Shown piece after piece: positions 33,257 through 44,608 of a stretch of 64,000 bases of DNA. The DNA lies in NCBI GenBank assembly GCA_030737835.1, contig CM060853.1:8020134-8084133 (forward strand), read 5' to 3'. Each line of letters starts with the position of its first letter. The first letter of the stretch is position 1. The notes beneath the pieces are model-generated. The model ran no database searches, had not been told where the DNA came from, and saw only the letters and a program-made list of their open reading frames with translations. The stretch comes from Acorus gramineus. Lineage: Eukaryota > Streptophyta > Magnoliopsida > Acorales > Acoraceae. The translations under genes were made by a program, and so were the position numbers.

Positions 33257-33607
33257 GAGACCTTTCCTTCACCTCTCCAGTTATTCATCCCACTCAAAAT
33301 TTTCAGGTGGGTTGAAATGGGAGAGAAGGGAGAGGGAGAGAGGGGGCAGTGGTGGTAGGTGGCAGGCGAGGGGGGGAAGGCGACGGTGGCACTGGGAGAG
33401 GGCGACAACGGTAGGCAGGGGAGGCCGGGAAAGGTAGCAGTGGAGAGACTAGCCACCCTCCTCCGTCCACTGCTGCCATCAACCTCGTCACTCTCCACCG
33501 CTCTCCCCCCCCTCCACTTTTTATAATTTGATCTCCCCACCCTCAAATTTTTTTTTTTTAATAGGGTGGTGTTCTAGATTAATGGGGGTGAAAAAGTGAA
33601 GGCCCCC
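33257..33607. mobile_element. Probable third Pack-MULE-family element
   Basis: The right terminus, in reverse complement 'gggggccttcactttttcac' then 'ccccattaatctag', is close to the left terminus at 9272 and related to that at 19408. The left terminus 'ggagacctttccttcacctc' then 'tccagttattcatccc' aligns less well. The interior is GC-rich, low-complexity 'ggagaggg' and 'ccaccctcctcc' sequence with no recognisable protein. No target-site duplication could be identified. Confidence 0.45.
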
Positions 33608-36600
33608 AAAAGTTTTAATGACATAAGGTCTTACATTGTTCAGACCTTTATTAATTGGCATCTCCAAATCAAGGACTGGAAGGTTAGTAGATAATTTAAC
33701 AGTCCCTAGTTCTTTGATTATCTGTGAAGGTCGTACTTTATATTACATAAAGTATAGATGTTCCAATTAAATTATATTTTGATGCAAATACATAAAAATC
33801 ACCTGCTTGAGCAATGTATAATGAATCAATGATGTATGTACCTTATTAGAAAATATGTTTTTATAAATTCTTCATTTTGATCATCAAGATCCATTTATTG
33901 AAAAAATGAAGCTATATATATTATTTAGAATACGTCAATGAAGCCCTAATCATACAAGCAACACTAGATTATGTGGAGATTAATTTAACCTTTTTTTTTT
34001 TTTTTTGTAGATAACTGTTTTTTATTATTATTATTAAATGTTAACCTATCTATCAGTAGTAATAAGATCCAAAATCAGCACCTTTCAGTGAAGAATGAGG
34101 GATAAGTCTGCAGTCCAGAAACGGTTTCTTCGGTGTAATATATATTAAACTATTATAGTGTATATTGTATTATTGCAATGCATAAATATTAAATTTTATT
34201 TTTTATTTGTTTAAAGAAAAAATGCATTAGTGTATCTGAGTGTATAATTCACTTTTATAATAGTATATACTTGGACGGATGACTAAGTTTTTTTCAAAAA
34301 AAAAAATGAGGGTTGTAGACTGGGCTGCATAAGGGCTAGACATGATTTTTCACAAGGGATTGGTTTGGTTAATTTAACTTTGGAATAAATGCATATAGCG
34401 ACCTACAAACATATGAATAAATGCATATAACCTCCCATAAGTATAACTAAAAGCGAAACGAAAACAGAATCGAAATGCTCATTGAATATTCTGTTATCCT
34501 AACTCAAGCAAAATTTAGTAGTATAATTAAGTCCTTGTAAACTAGCACAAAACACAAATAACCCCATATCAATTACGTTTTTACCCCTGCATATCACGCA
34601 ATGTCATCGGCGATGAGGGTAAATAGATCGCATGAGGAGAACGAATAAATGGGGTGAATGGGAATGTTAGATTTATGGTTTCTCATGTTAGTGATTGATT
34701 GGGGGAGGGTATAAATGTAACTTTATACATTAGGTTGAATTTAGGTTACCCTTATGTTAACTTAACTGATAGAATGATGTATTTGGATTTAGTTATGTTT
34801 GTGAGGGGTTATTTGGATTTCGGGAAAAGGTAGGCAGTTATCTGGATTTTCATAAGAATGCTTATACGCATTTATCTCTTTAACTTTTTATCATTTTTAT
34901 TGTAACCTTTTACTATCCAAAACACCTTTTAAAATTTTTTCATGCATATACTTGTCTATATGCTATGTCTAACAAAATATATATATCAAATGAATTGATA
35001 TACATATTTTTTTATATAATTTTTTATTATAATATTATTTTATGAACGAAATTTTATAAACTGAGTTATGATTACTAGAATGACCATGTGTATTCCCAAA
35101 GATTGTTTTTCATGGCCTCTTTTACCACCCAACCAAGAAGAATTAAAAAGCATGGTTTGGTGCTTCATCACCCTTCTCTTGCAAGTGACTGATTGCCAAA
35201 CTACAGTTGAAAAAATGTTCCCATGCAATCACAAATTGTGGCAAAATTAATGTATATATTAAATTCATCCCCAGTCAAAAATAGGAACCCCCTATCTTCT
35301 ACTCATTGAATGCTGAGTTGCTCAACAAAAACTCATAAAAAGCTGAAAGAGATGGTTCAACAACAAAAACAAACATCCAATATTTGTTACAAGAGCTTTA
35401 TATTCTCATACTTCAAAATCGCCTCCGGGTCATATGCACTTACAACATAAAAAAAAAAAAAAAATCGTATATAAATGTGTATGACCTCAAACAAGAAAAA
35501 GCATTAGACGACTTTTAGGACTGGGTGTATCATTTTTTTGTTACAACTAATCGGTAGTATGTATGATGCCCGTGTGCGAATTTGGAGAAGATGAAAAAAA
35601 AGTATCAACTGCTATAAATGTGGATTAAAAGAGCACATACATATCACTGCTATAATGCAGTACACACTGTGATAGCATAGTGTATAATGTGCTATCACTG
35701 TATATAAGGATTAAAAAAACTTTATTTTGTTAAAGTACAAATACAATAATGCTTATTATCTCAGTATTCACTTACATAACAGCATGTACTATAAAGGACT
35801 GGATATATATTTATTTTATCAAAAAAAGGTTAGGAATGTGGACAGTGCTGCACTGGAAATGTCACTTTCCTACTTAAAATCTCTAGTGCTCACATTAATT
35901 AGAAACTCTCCTTTTTAGGGAACACCTACCCCCACATGTCCTTGATTCCCTCCTCCAATAGTCAAGAGTATCCTACTTGATTTCTTTTTTGACTCCCATG
36001 TCAATAGGAGTCTCCATTTCTCCAATGCCATAACAGAAAAAATTAGCTTTTTAAAAACATTAGTGTTCTAATTAATGTTTTCTTAAAGATCAATATTACA
36101 TGGAATGTCCAAAAAAATCTTTTGTTTGGAATGAGATATTTCAAAACTATTTTCAATATGTTTTTTGAATTTTTCACATATCAGTGTTCTCACATTTTTA
36201 CATGTGAGGTGACACATGTCAACGTTTTTATTATTCATAGAATTTTGTAAAACCTCATATTTTAAAATTTGAAGTTGATATGTGTCAGTATCCTTATTAA
36301 TAACTGATAAAAACTGATGAAAAATAATATGGATTAGATCTTATACTACTTAACAGCGGCCGATTTAACCAACAGATGCAAATAGCATAAGTGAAAGAGT
36401 AAAGATTCGCTCAGTTCATTTCCAGAGGCTGTCCTCCAGCTACCTATACACTTCAGTAATGTTATACGCCATTAAAATGAAAAATTACTTTTTATTTATT
36501 TAAGGAAAAAAATATCCATTAATTTATATAGATATGTATTTACTTTTCATGATGGTATATACTTCATTAGAAGAGTATATACTTTTAAAAAAATTAAAAC

Positions 36601-36640
36601 AATTGGGAGTTGTAAGCAAGACTCCACACAAGGCTGAAGC
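33608..36640. other. Long AT-rich intergenic stretch, MITE relics, no gene
   Basis: Contains MITE-A-like fragments near 34130-34360 and 35630-35850 ('gctatcactgtatataagga', 'cagcatgtactataaaggac'). A foldback-like stretch at 34370-34870 has 'aaataacccc' on the left and 'ggggttatttggattt' on the right, similar in type to the element at 29803. Short frames at 35040-35250 on both strands overlap each other and match nothing. No RNA gene seen. Confidence 0.5.
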
Positions 36641-36915
36641 TGATACACTCAGTCCGTTTTGTAGCCTCATACACTATGATAGCATAATATATACTACGCT
36701 ATCATAATGTATAAAGTTTTGTCAAAGTGTATGACACAAATTTATTTTTCATTTTTTCAATATGAAAAAAAATACACTAATATATTTCAGTATATATTTC
36801 ATTTCATATAACAGCATATATTTCAATTAAAAAATGTATGAATTTTTTTAAAAAAAAAAAAAAAATCGGTGTGGACTGTAATTGAGACTTTAAAGAGAGT
36901 TGATGTATCATTTTC
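36641..36915. mobile_element. MITE family A, copy 3 (best-preserved ends)
   Basis: Starts 'ctgatacactcagtccgttt', ends 'gttgatgtatcattttcc'. The interior 'tatgatagcataatatatac', 'acgctatcataatgtataaa' and 'tttcatataacagcatat' matches copies 1 and 2. A lone start of the same family ('gttgatacactcagtccgtt') is at 42063 without its interior. Confidence 0.75.
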
Positions 36916-36954
36916 CTTTCCTAGAAAAGCTAATTTAAAACACTATGTAACCAA

Positions 36955-37593
36955 AATGTTCTATCTAATATTCAACCACCTACACTAACACCCTCTCCAC
37001 CATTAAACACAAAGCCACAAAACTAACCAAAAAAACAGTAACCAACGACAAAGGTTAGAGTTTCAACATCCAAGTGACCAACAATGTTTATACACTCGAA
37101 AAAATCACTGACACAGTGATCCAAACCACCTAGTTTTTTTTTCCATTGCAACATTAGATAAGTATATATTTTTAAAAAGAAAATCAAGACATTGGATACT
37201 GTATATGAGACTACTATAAAGGAGGTGGGATATATCATTTTTTTAAGCAGAGTTAACTTAAAACACTTTGTAACCAAATATTCTATCTACTCCCACGTCA
37301 CCAGCACCCTCTCCACCACTAAACACACAAAAAAAAAAAATAATAACACCTCTCTAGTCTCCATCTCCATTTGATTAACCATAACAGACCTCAACCAATA
37401 ACCATAACCATAATAATAATAATAATAATATTTCAACATCCAATCACCAACAATGTTTAAAAACTCCAAAAAAAAAAAAGAAAATGTTTAAAAACTTGAA
37501 AAGCTTACCCAGAGATCTAAACAAGCATGGTCAAACTCAATGACAGGGTTGATTGACCAATCCACCAAGTTCACTCAAAACGAGTTTTTTCTA
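36955..37593. repeat. Two diverged copies of the dirigent 3'-flank repeat
   Basis: 'aaccaaaatgttctatctaa', 'accctctccaccattaaac', 'aggttagagtttcaacatcc' (36950-37110) recur as 'aaccaaatattctatctact', 'accctctccaccactaaac', 'aatatttcaacatcc' (37270-37440). The same order ('ttcaacaaccaatcaccaca', 'atgtttaaaaactc') appears at 38115 and 38465 next to dirigent sequence. These are older units of the array that also contains the dirigent tails. Confidence 0.65.
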
Positions 37594-37639
37594 GTGATGC
37601 AACACGAACACATTGTACTCGACGCAGCCTAAACGCGCA
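37594..37639 (-). pseudogene. Dirigent C-terminal relic (oldest)
   Basis: 'gcaacacgaacacattgtac' then 'tcgacgca' is identical to the last codons of dirigent gene 2 (…VEYNVFVLH). It then jumps to 'gcctaaacgcgc', which matches the gene about 70 bp further upstream, so an internal deletion has occurred. Only about 45 bp remain. Confidence 0.8.
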
Positions 37640-37969
37640 CAAATACGTATCATTTTTTAAATAAAAATTAACTTAAACACTATATATATAGTGAAATGAT
37701 AAGATGCGGTCGCCATACCCCCTCTTCCTTAGGTGTGGTCACCATGTCATTACCATACGATTAAATGAATTTTAATTAGACGATTAAAATAATCACCCTA
37801 TGAAATCACGTATATCCGCGATCCCTCTTTTTTCTCCACACAATTTCTCTATTTTTCTCTTGTGATTTTTTTATAGAATATCTTCTCACCATTCGATTAA
37901 ATGCACTCCAATTATACAATGATTATAAGGTGACCGCATATTAAAATAAGGTATGATGTCCGCACCATA

Positions 37970-38018
<49 letters not shown>

Positions 38019-38039
38019 ATATTATATATATATAATTGA

Positions 38040-38590
38040 CTAAATACCTCACTAAATAATAATTCAAGAAAAAAAAAAAGTAAAAGTAAACATTAACCAA
38101 CAACAAAGGTAAAGAGATTCAACAACCAATCACCACAGTGTTTAAAAACTCAAAAAACTCAAAAGACTCATCTACCCAAACCTGCTCAATGAACCGGTGG
38201 ATCCGAATCCACCAGTTCATTGAATCAGTCCACCAAACTGACTCACGAGTTTTTTTTTTTTTCTCATCATCATCAATGGTGCAACACGAACACGTTGTAC
38301 TCGACGCATGCGTTCCTGGTCTTCTGATCATACGTATGCGTCCTGGCCTCGACGTACCCCCTCGCGAGCCTGAACGCGCCGCTATCAACCCATTATACCA
38401 ACACCCTCCCCACCTCACTAAATAATAATTCAAGAAAACATTAACCAACAACAAAGGTAAAGAGATTCAACAACCAATCACCACAATGTTTAAAAACTCA
38501 AAAAACTCAAAAGACTCATCTACCCAAACCTGTTCAATGAACCGGTGGATCAGAATCCACCAGTTCATTATTGAATCAGTCCATCATCAT
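38040..38590. repeat. Tandem repeat of the dirigent gene 2 3' flank
   Basis: The flank 'cactaaataataattcaaga' to 'ccaccagttcattgaatcag' (38050-38230) is repeated at 38410-38580 almost unchanged, with a period of about 320-345 bp. Each copy is followed by dirigent coding sequence: a 111-bp tail in the first, the whole gene in the second. A (CT)n tract lies at 37975-38004. Confidence 0.85.
38273..38383 (-). pseudogene. Dirigent C-terminal fragment (recent duplicate)
   Basis: 111 bp covering the last 36 codons and stop of dirigent gene 2 (from 'gcggcgcgttcaggctcgcg' to the stop). About five differences separate it from 38590-38700. It breaks off abruptly where the next repeat unit begins, so it was produced by tandem duplication of the 3' end and was never a full gene here. 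Confidence 0.9.
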
Positions 38591-39123
38591 CAATGGTGCA
38601 ACACGAACACATTGTACTCGACGCAGGCGTTCCCGGTGTTCTGATCATACGTATGCGTCCTGGCCTCGACGTACCCCCTCGCGAGCCTGAACGCGCCGCT
38701 CCCGCCGATGACCGGCATCTCCCTCACCTTATCAAACACTTTGTTCCTGCCCATCACAGTCAGGGTCGAGCCATTCAAGAAAGCGAAGTTCATCGCCATT
38801 AGTAACCCCACCTCCTCCTGCGCGGACAGCGCGTACAGTCCCTGCGCGCGCCCGACGAGTTTGGAATCCATTTGGGGCGACTCGGTGAGGGGGTCGTCGA
38901 TCATGACGACCGCGCCGAAGCCGGTGGAGGAGGCGTTGGTGCTCGGGGCGGCGGCGACGCGGATCGCGGTGGGGTTGCGGCCGTTGACGATGTCGTGCCA
39001 GAAGAAGCGGAGGTGGGTTTGCTTTTCGAGGCGGCTGTGGGGGTGGGGAAAGGGGGTTGGGGGTGTAGCGGCGAGGGAGAGGGGGAGGAGGAGGAGGAGG
39101 AGGAGCGGGGTGGGGTTAGACAT
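38590..39123 (-). CDS. Dirigent protein (DIR gene 2), intronless
   Basis: A 177-residue secreted dirigent protein. Signal peptide 1-19 or so ([20 protein letters not shown]), then a proline/histidine linker (21-31). Barrel motifs are [10 protein letters not shown] (37-46), N-glycosylation sites NAS (63-65) and NGS (117-119), DDPLTE (76-81), VGRAQG (90-95), [18 protein letters not shown] (140-157) and [10 protein letters not shown] at the C-terminus. The family helps set stereochemistry in coupling reactions in the apoplast. Substrate is unknown. A TATA box is 50 bp upstream. The coding region is GC-rich with C/G at third positions, unlike its flanks. Its 3' end has been duplicated at 38273 and 37594, and part of its promoter recurs at 39386. 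It is the most rearranged of the three dirigent loci but reads as intact. Confidence 0.95.
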   Translation of the reverse strand: MSNPTPLLLLLLLPLSLAATPPTPFPHPHSRLEKQTHLRFFWHDIVNGRNPTAIRVAAAPSTNASSTGFGAVVMIDDPLTESPQMDSKLVGRAQGLYALSAQEEVGLLMAMNFAFLNGSTLTVMGRNKVFDKVREMPVIGGSGAFRLARGYVEARTHTYDQNTGNACVEYNVFVLHH

Positions 39124-39172
39124 GGCTGTGGGTAATGAATGTGTGGTGGTTGTGGGTTTGGGTTGAGTGGGA

Positions 39173-39179
39173 TTTTATA
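39173..39179 (-). promoter_or_regulatory. TATA box of dirigent gene 2
   Basis: 'catataaaatccc' on the minus strand, 50 bp upstream of the ATG, followed by a C-rich leader. Confidence 0.6.
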
Positions 39180-39385
39180 TGGAAAATGTGATGTTGAGTG
39201 CTTTGGAAAGTTCAGTATGCTGAGATATTTACTCACTGTAATGAGAGTTTATTTTACAATTTAAAATTGAGCCTGCACGTGTTTTTTATAAAAAGTAAAA
39301 TATGTACTCTAATATATCATTTAATAAAATATGTATTTTTAATAAGATATATACTTTTAATAAACGGTTAGGTTTGGTCATGCCT

Positions 39386-39445
39386 GGCAAATGAATGTGT
39401 GGGGTTGCGGGGTTGGGTTGAGTGAGGTTTTATATGGAAAATGTT
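39386..39445 (-). repeat. Duplicated promoter/leader of dirigent gene 2
   Basis: 'aatgaatgtgtggggttgcg' then 'gggttgggttgagtgaggtt' and 'ttatatggaaaatg' match the gene's own leader and TATA region (39133-39190) almost base for base, about 250 bp further upstream. It has a TATA copy but no coding sequence behind it. The intervening 39200-39380 resembles part of MITE family B. Confidence 0.85.
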
Positions 39446-39902
39446 TTGGGTGTCCTTTATAACTATTATAAGTGCAGTTGGCTTGAGGTCTTGTTTGACT
39501 TTTATTGTGGAGTTATCACATTACCACATTGAAAATCAGACGGTTGTAAATGCATGTGAATTTAAAAGGAAAAAAGAATACATTTCACTTGATGCATTTA
39601 CCCGCGACCATATGATTAGTCAAGCAAGGTACAAGTATGATAAAAACAAGCAGAAAATATGAATCTGTCTCATATACCTCGATCATTAGTCCCTTCCACT
39701 TAATGAGGTACGTATCTCTTTGAAATTTTTTACATTTCAATAAATGATAATACTTAATTCATTGGAATATATGGTTAACTTTTTACAAAAGTACATACTT
39801 CATTAAATGTGATATATGATTTAAAAAAAAAATAAAAACATGCACGGTCTACGTTTTCCACTGTAAAGTGGATTGATTGCAACATTATTATTTTTATATA
39901 TG

Positions 39903-40168
39903 AGTGACGTTACACATAGTCTTTTTTCCAATCCTATATGCTATTAGCGCTAAATATTTACATTAGCGAGTATATGTTTCAATAGAAATTTTTTACATTT
40001 TCTGTAAATGCATCCATACGATTCATTGGAGCATGTGATTCATATTTTATATATATAAAAAAAAATTACCTTTTGAGATGAGATATAGTATTTAAAAAAA
40101 AATTCAAAACGTGTGTTGATTAGAATTTGGGCTGGAAAATGGAATTTACGTAACATTATCCTTTTATA
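39903..40168. mobile_element. MITE family B, copy 4 (opposite orientation)
   Basis: Left end 'gtgacgttacacatagtc', right end 'atttacgtaacattatcc', forming inverted repeats with the core GTTAC. The interior 'tctgtaaatgcatccatacg' and 'attcattggagcatgtg' is the reverse complement of phrases in the copies at 7563, 46190 and 48700. Further partial traces continue to about 40670 ('gtcgttacacacttagtc' at 40432). No gene. Confidence 0.65.
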
Positions 40169-40989
40169 TATGAAAAAATGTTACAGTTAGTTCTTTTTTA
40201 CAATCATAAATGGAGTCTCATGTACCTCGTTAATCCCTTCCACTCACTATAATGAAAACATATCTCACTGGAATTTCTCACATTTTTAATAAATGAAAAT
40301 ATTAAATTCATTAGAGTATTATTTAACCATTTATAAAAATATATAACTCATTATTAGATATGAATTTAGGCGGACTACGTTATGATCCGTAAAATTGATT
40401 AATTGTGATTTTTTTTTTAGATATACATACAAAGTCGTTACACACTTAGTCAACCCATTTTATAGTTTCATTTACAATCTCATATATAGTTAGCTATCTG
40501 TAACGAGGTATATATATTATTGAAAAAAAATTTCGTATTCTATAAACTAGTTCATACAATTTATCATAGTGATACTTTATTGTTATAAAAGTATATTACT
40601 TTATTGGATTATATTATTTTTATAAAAAAATGTAGACTGAATTTAGAGTTGGAAATGATGATGAATCTAAATTTTACATGTGTGAGATTAGTTTTTTTCT
40701 TTTATTGTGGTATGTGCGTGTAAATGTGTTTCGTTGGTTCAAAGAATGGGATCATATTTTGATTTTGTTCCTTGACTTTGGTGATTTGGTTTGGAAACTT
40801 TGGTTCTACATGTTTGATTTTTGTTATGTGGGTGTTCTAGCTTTTTGCCTTTTGATGGAAGGTAGGAGGTACTTTTATTTGGGATTGTTGGATTCCAAGT
40901 GTCACTATGTGGAATGTGTGTTATTTTATGCATGTATCTTTTAAGGCATAGCCCATGTGGTTGTTTGTTCTTGCTGTTGTTTGGGCATT

Positions 40990-41315
40990 ATGAATAGCTC
41001 CCAACCACCTTGTGCTTCGAGCTCCAGTTTATACAGAGAATATATGAAAAATGATAATGTATCTTTTAAAGGACTGAAACATGTTGCAAGTTCGAGAAGG
41101 GCCTCTATCAGAAGGGGTTTTGCTATTTATTGAGGAGTAAGAGGTTCGCAACCACCTTGTGCTTCGAGCTTTAGTTTATATGGAGAATATTTGAAAAATG
41201 ATCATGTATCTCTTAAAGAACTGGAGCATGTTGCAGGTTCGAGAAGCGCCTCTATTAGGAAGGGGAGTAGATATATACTCTTCTACTTTCTTCTCTCTAA
41301 TGGGTTTTTTTTTTT
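40990..41315 (+). CDS. Unrecognised small ORF duplicated in tandem, in frame
   Basis: From ATG 40990 a 45-codon frame reads MNSSQPPCASSSSLYREYMK … HVASSRRASIRRG and stops at about 41132. The same 40 or so codons follow 147 bp later in the same frame after that stop: SQPPCASSFSLYGEYLKNDH … HVAGSRSASIRKG, continuing SRYILFYFLLSNGF. There is no indel between copies, though several changes are amino-acid altering. The composition (serine- and arginine-rich motif ending SIRxG) is unlike translated AT-rich noise. It could be an exon fragment of a plant gene I do not recognise, duplicated and now decaying. No promoter or splice evidence. Low confidence that it is expressed. Confidence 0.3.
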
Positions 41316-42825
41316 TTTTTTTGTATCTCTTGTAACTTTTTTAAATTAGGCATTACATTTCTTTAAGTAAAATTAAGATCGAATGCCTACCATCTTGATT
41401 CAAAAAAATAGAAATCAAAACAATTTTACACATACAATGTGCGTGAAAATGATAATAATATTAATTAATCATATGATATGTTTTGAAGTGTATACAAATT
41501 TTAGATTTTAAATTTGTATCAATCTTATCTAGCTAACATAATCAAGTAGAAAATTTAAAAGAATTTTTTATCAACCATCAAGATTTTTTTTAATTTATTG
41601 ATAGATCCTTTAAGAGTGATTTAAAAAATGGATTGTTGTAACAAAAATATTGATATTTTTAATTTGATTCTTTCAACAAAATCTTTAACTCTTCTAACAA
41701 AATTAGATTAGATAAGATTTGTTTGAGTGTCTTCTCTATGACTCTATCCTTTCCTAATTAGATTAGAGAGATAAAATCTTTAACACTACTAACAAAAGTG
41801 CAGTGTCAAAGTTGATTGAAAAGATTTATTTTTGGTTAATAATAATAGTATACTAAAATGGTTGCATTTTCCATTTGTCATTTGTCATTAGGGTTTTGTT
41901 TGTTACATAACATGCCTGTCCTTTGGGTTGCATTTTGTTGGGTGGCATGGTTATGAGATTGTATTCTTCTTAACCACACTTCAATTTAGCTATTCTCCCA
42001 CTATTCCACCTTTATTTCGCACTCCAACAGAATTAGAATATTCCTGTTATTTTTTAGAATGTTGATACACTCAGTCCGTTTTGCAATCAGGCCTGTAGTT
42101 CATAAATAAAAAATATAAATTTTCAAGACAAGTTTAGGAAGAAAATATTAAAATATATTTTTATGTAATAGTTAATCTAAGATGAAATTTTGAATAAAAA
42201 TAAATATTTATTAGAATAAAAGCTAAAAAAATATAAAATTTTCAATCTCTGTAAAAAGTGACAAATATAATGTTTCAATTTTTTTTTTAATACCAAAAGA
42301 TAACCCGTATATGTTTATATGATTTCAAATTTCAAATAGCGTTTGAGTTTATTCATTTTTATTTTGTTATATTTTTTTGGAATACCAAATGAAAAATATA
42401 AATGATTTAATTATTATAATAAATATTTAATTTTAATATTAATTACAACCGAGGCGGGTTTAGGACAGGAAAAGTCCCACTAGAGATGATGTGCGCATGC
42501 ATATATGTGTGGTGGAGTTATCATGGTAGGTTCCCTTTTTCTTTTAACCATTTTTTTATTATTATTATTTGAAAGACTAGTAGCTTTATTTTTCTCTTTT
42601 GGTGTTAGTTAATATTTGTTTTCAAACCAAACTTGGACCACCTTTGTTATGGCTTTGTTTGGTAGCTTGAAGTCAGTTAAACAAACAAAAATAATGTTAG
42701 AGTCATGTTCTCATACTTTATTTGAGGTATATGTAAACTATGACCTTCAAAAATCACATGTTTCGTTTAATGAATTATGTATTTTTGTAAAAAAACTGAA
42801 ATTGTAATTCGGACATATGATAGAT
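41316..42825. other. AT-rich intergenic, no gene
   Basis: No supported feature. A lone MITE-A start at 42063, an ATT microsatellite at about 42555-42570 and direct phrases such as 'aaaatctttaac' recurring near 41685 and 41777. Confidence 0.5.
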
Positions 42826-43062
42826 TGATAGCATGTCCTCAGTGGTCATAACATAACGGTTCAATGTTTACCTTTGTTAAGGGTAGGTCTTAGATTCGAG
42901 TATTGACGCTGACTTATCCACCTGTTTGTTGGCGATTATTCGAAAGAATTTTCCGTGGCCCAGGGTAAACAGACAAAGGTAGCCTTCCCAGCTTGACTGT
43001 AAAATCTGCCCAGGGGGAGGTCCCTCCGATATAAAAAACAAAAAACACATATGATAGCATGT
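42826..43062 (+). mobile_element. SINE with target-site duplication (full copy)
   Basis: The body 42837-43051 is flanked by 'tgatagcatgt' on both sides (42826-42836, 43052-43062). It begins 'cctcagtggtcataacat', has an RNA polymerase III B-box-like 'cttagattcgagtattgac' about 60 nt in, and ends in an A-rich tail. A second copy lies at 45941. Size, head, tail and duplication fit a tRNA-derived plant SINE. It does not match well enough for me to name a family. Confidence 0.8.
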
Positions 43063-43139
43063 AAGAACCGAGCGTGTAATATCAACAATGAAATACCACT
43101 AAAAACTGAGTGCGAATATATATGTCTCGTTTGTAGTCC

Positions 43140-43380
43140 TTTCTGTAGTCTAAAGACAATCTCGACTATACACTCCACTAGTGAGTACTTATATATTGTT
43201 CTAATGCAGTATATACTTCACTAGTGGAGTGTATTTCAATTACAATTATCATGTTAAAAGAAAATATGTATTAGTTTATTTAGATATATAATAGTATATA
43301 ATTTATTAAACAAATACATGACAGGTTACAAATGAGATTGAAAGTATCATTTTCCTTGAAAAATAACACTAATAGACTTT
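43140..43380. mobile_element. MITE with 'actagtggagtgta' arms
   Basis: 'ctatacactccactagtgag' on the left and 'ttcactagtggagtgtattt' a little further right are inverted. Related phrases occur at about 4450 and 51290. It ends near 'gaaagtatcattttcc', the same terminal phrase as MITE family A. Non-coding. Confidence 0.45.
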
Positions 43381-43784
43381 TCTTTTTATGGTTAAAATTA
43401 GGTTGGTCTGGCAACCCTAATTGGAACCTCCCCAACCACACCAAATGGAGCATGTCAACAAAGTAGGCTATGAAAAGTTAACCTACCAAGACAAAATTAA
43501 CCAAAAAAAAATTTTCTTTGATAACGACAAAGATTATTAATGGAGATTGAAAGAAGGTCAAGGACAATAAAAAATCATGTCACTGATAAATGAAATTTCC
43601 AATTCATCTACCTAAGTCTATGGAGTCTTTGTTTTATAGTGAAAAAAATGGATTTTCAAAGAGCTGATTTATAATTTAACATGATCCTTTAAAGTGTATA
43701 CTCATCTCATAAATTATATATACGTTGAAATATATATCTAGATAAATCTATATTTTAAAAAAAAAAAAATTAAATAAAAAATTT

Positions 43785-44425
43785 GTATAAGTACTGCACC
43801 AGTGGCGTATATAATGCACTAAAACAGAATACACTCAGCTATTGAACAACTGATAGGGGTGCAAAATGAACTTAGCATATCAACGTCCTTTATTTTTTTT
43901 TAGAGATATATAAAAAAGAAAAATGATATGTTCAACCCTGTGTTCAGTGGTGTAGCTTCATCTATAGTTCTCATCGGTTTTTTTTATATATAATAATACA
44001 CTAGCCCATTGATACATACTGTTATAAAAAATAAAATATATGTTTAAATAAATTGATATACTTTTTCTCTCTTTGAAAAAATGAAAATTTAAATTTTTAT
44101 ATGTTATGTTGATGAAATATACTACATTATCTTAATATACACTTCAATAATAAAATGTATAGTTGACTAAAAGATTAGTTTTAAAATAAAGATGGGAATA
44201 CAAAATGGATTGAGCTGCCTAAAAAGAAAATGAGATATGATGCTTAGTGACCTAGCCGCCTATGCAACACCATTCACACACCACTTCACAAAAAATAAAA
44301 TAAAAAAGATTAACAATTATAAAAAAGTGCACCAGAGATGGAGAATTGATTATGAGTATTTTGCAAGGCAAGAAGATATTTCTCATCAGTACCTCACTGA
44401 CTGCCAAAGCAAAGTATCTGTTGTT
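43785..44425. repeat. Duplicated block D1 (partner 46834-48136)
   Basis: Shared landmarks in order are 'gtactgcaccagtgg/gtactgtagtgg', 'aggggtgcaaaatg', 'gaaaaatgatatgttcaacc', 'agcccattgatacatact', 'tctttgaaaaaatg', 'atgcaacaccattcacaca', 'gtgcaccagagat' and 'caaagtatctgttgtta'. D1 is uninterrupted; its partner carries an inserted solo LTR. The 117-residue plus frame within D1 is not preserved in the partner and is rejected as a gene. Confidence 0.8.
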
Positions 44426-44608
44426 ATGATGATTCGAATAATAAAGAAAACAAACCATATATCTATATATTACTGCTCTTATATTAAAAGAATGGCCAAT
44501 GTAAACTTTTTTTATTTTCCGCATTTACCCATGCCCATTCATTTAAATGACATGTTTGTATACTTATCCATGTTGGTTTTTCTAGGGTAAAATTGACCAT
44601 GTACCCTA

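Noticed and set aside
38708-39166. 152-residue plus-strand frame opposite dirigent gene 2
   Set aside because: Shadow frame; the minus strand encodes a full dirigent protein with signal peptide.
40678-40944. 88-residue hydrophobic plus-strand frame
   Set aside because: Looks like a membrane protein only because T-rich DNA encodes F, L, Y and V; no homology or gene context.
44237-44590. 117-residue plus-strand frame
   Set aside because: The duplicated partner block at 48 kb does not keep the frame, and composition fits translated AT-rich DNA.
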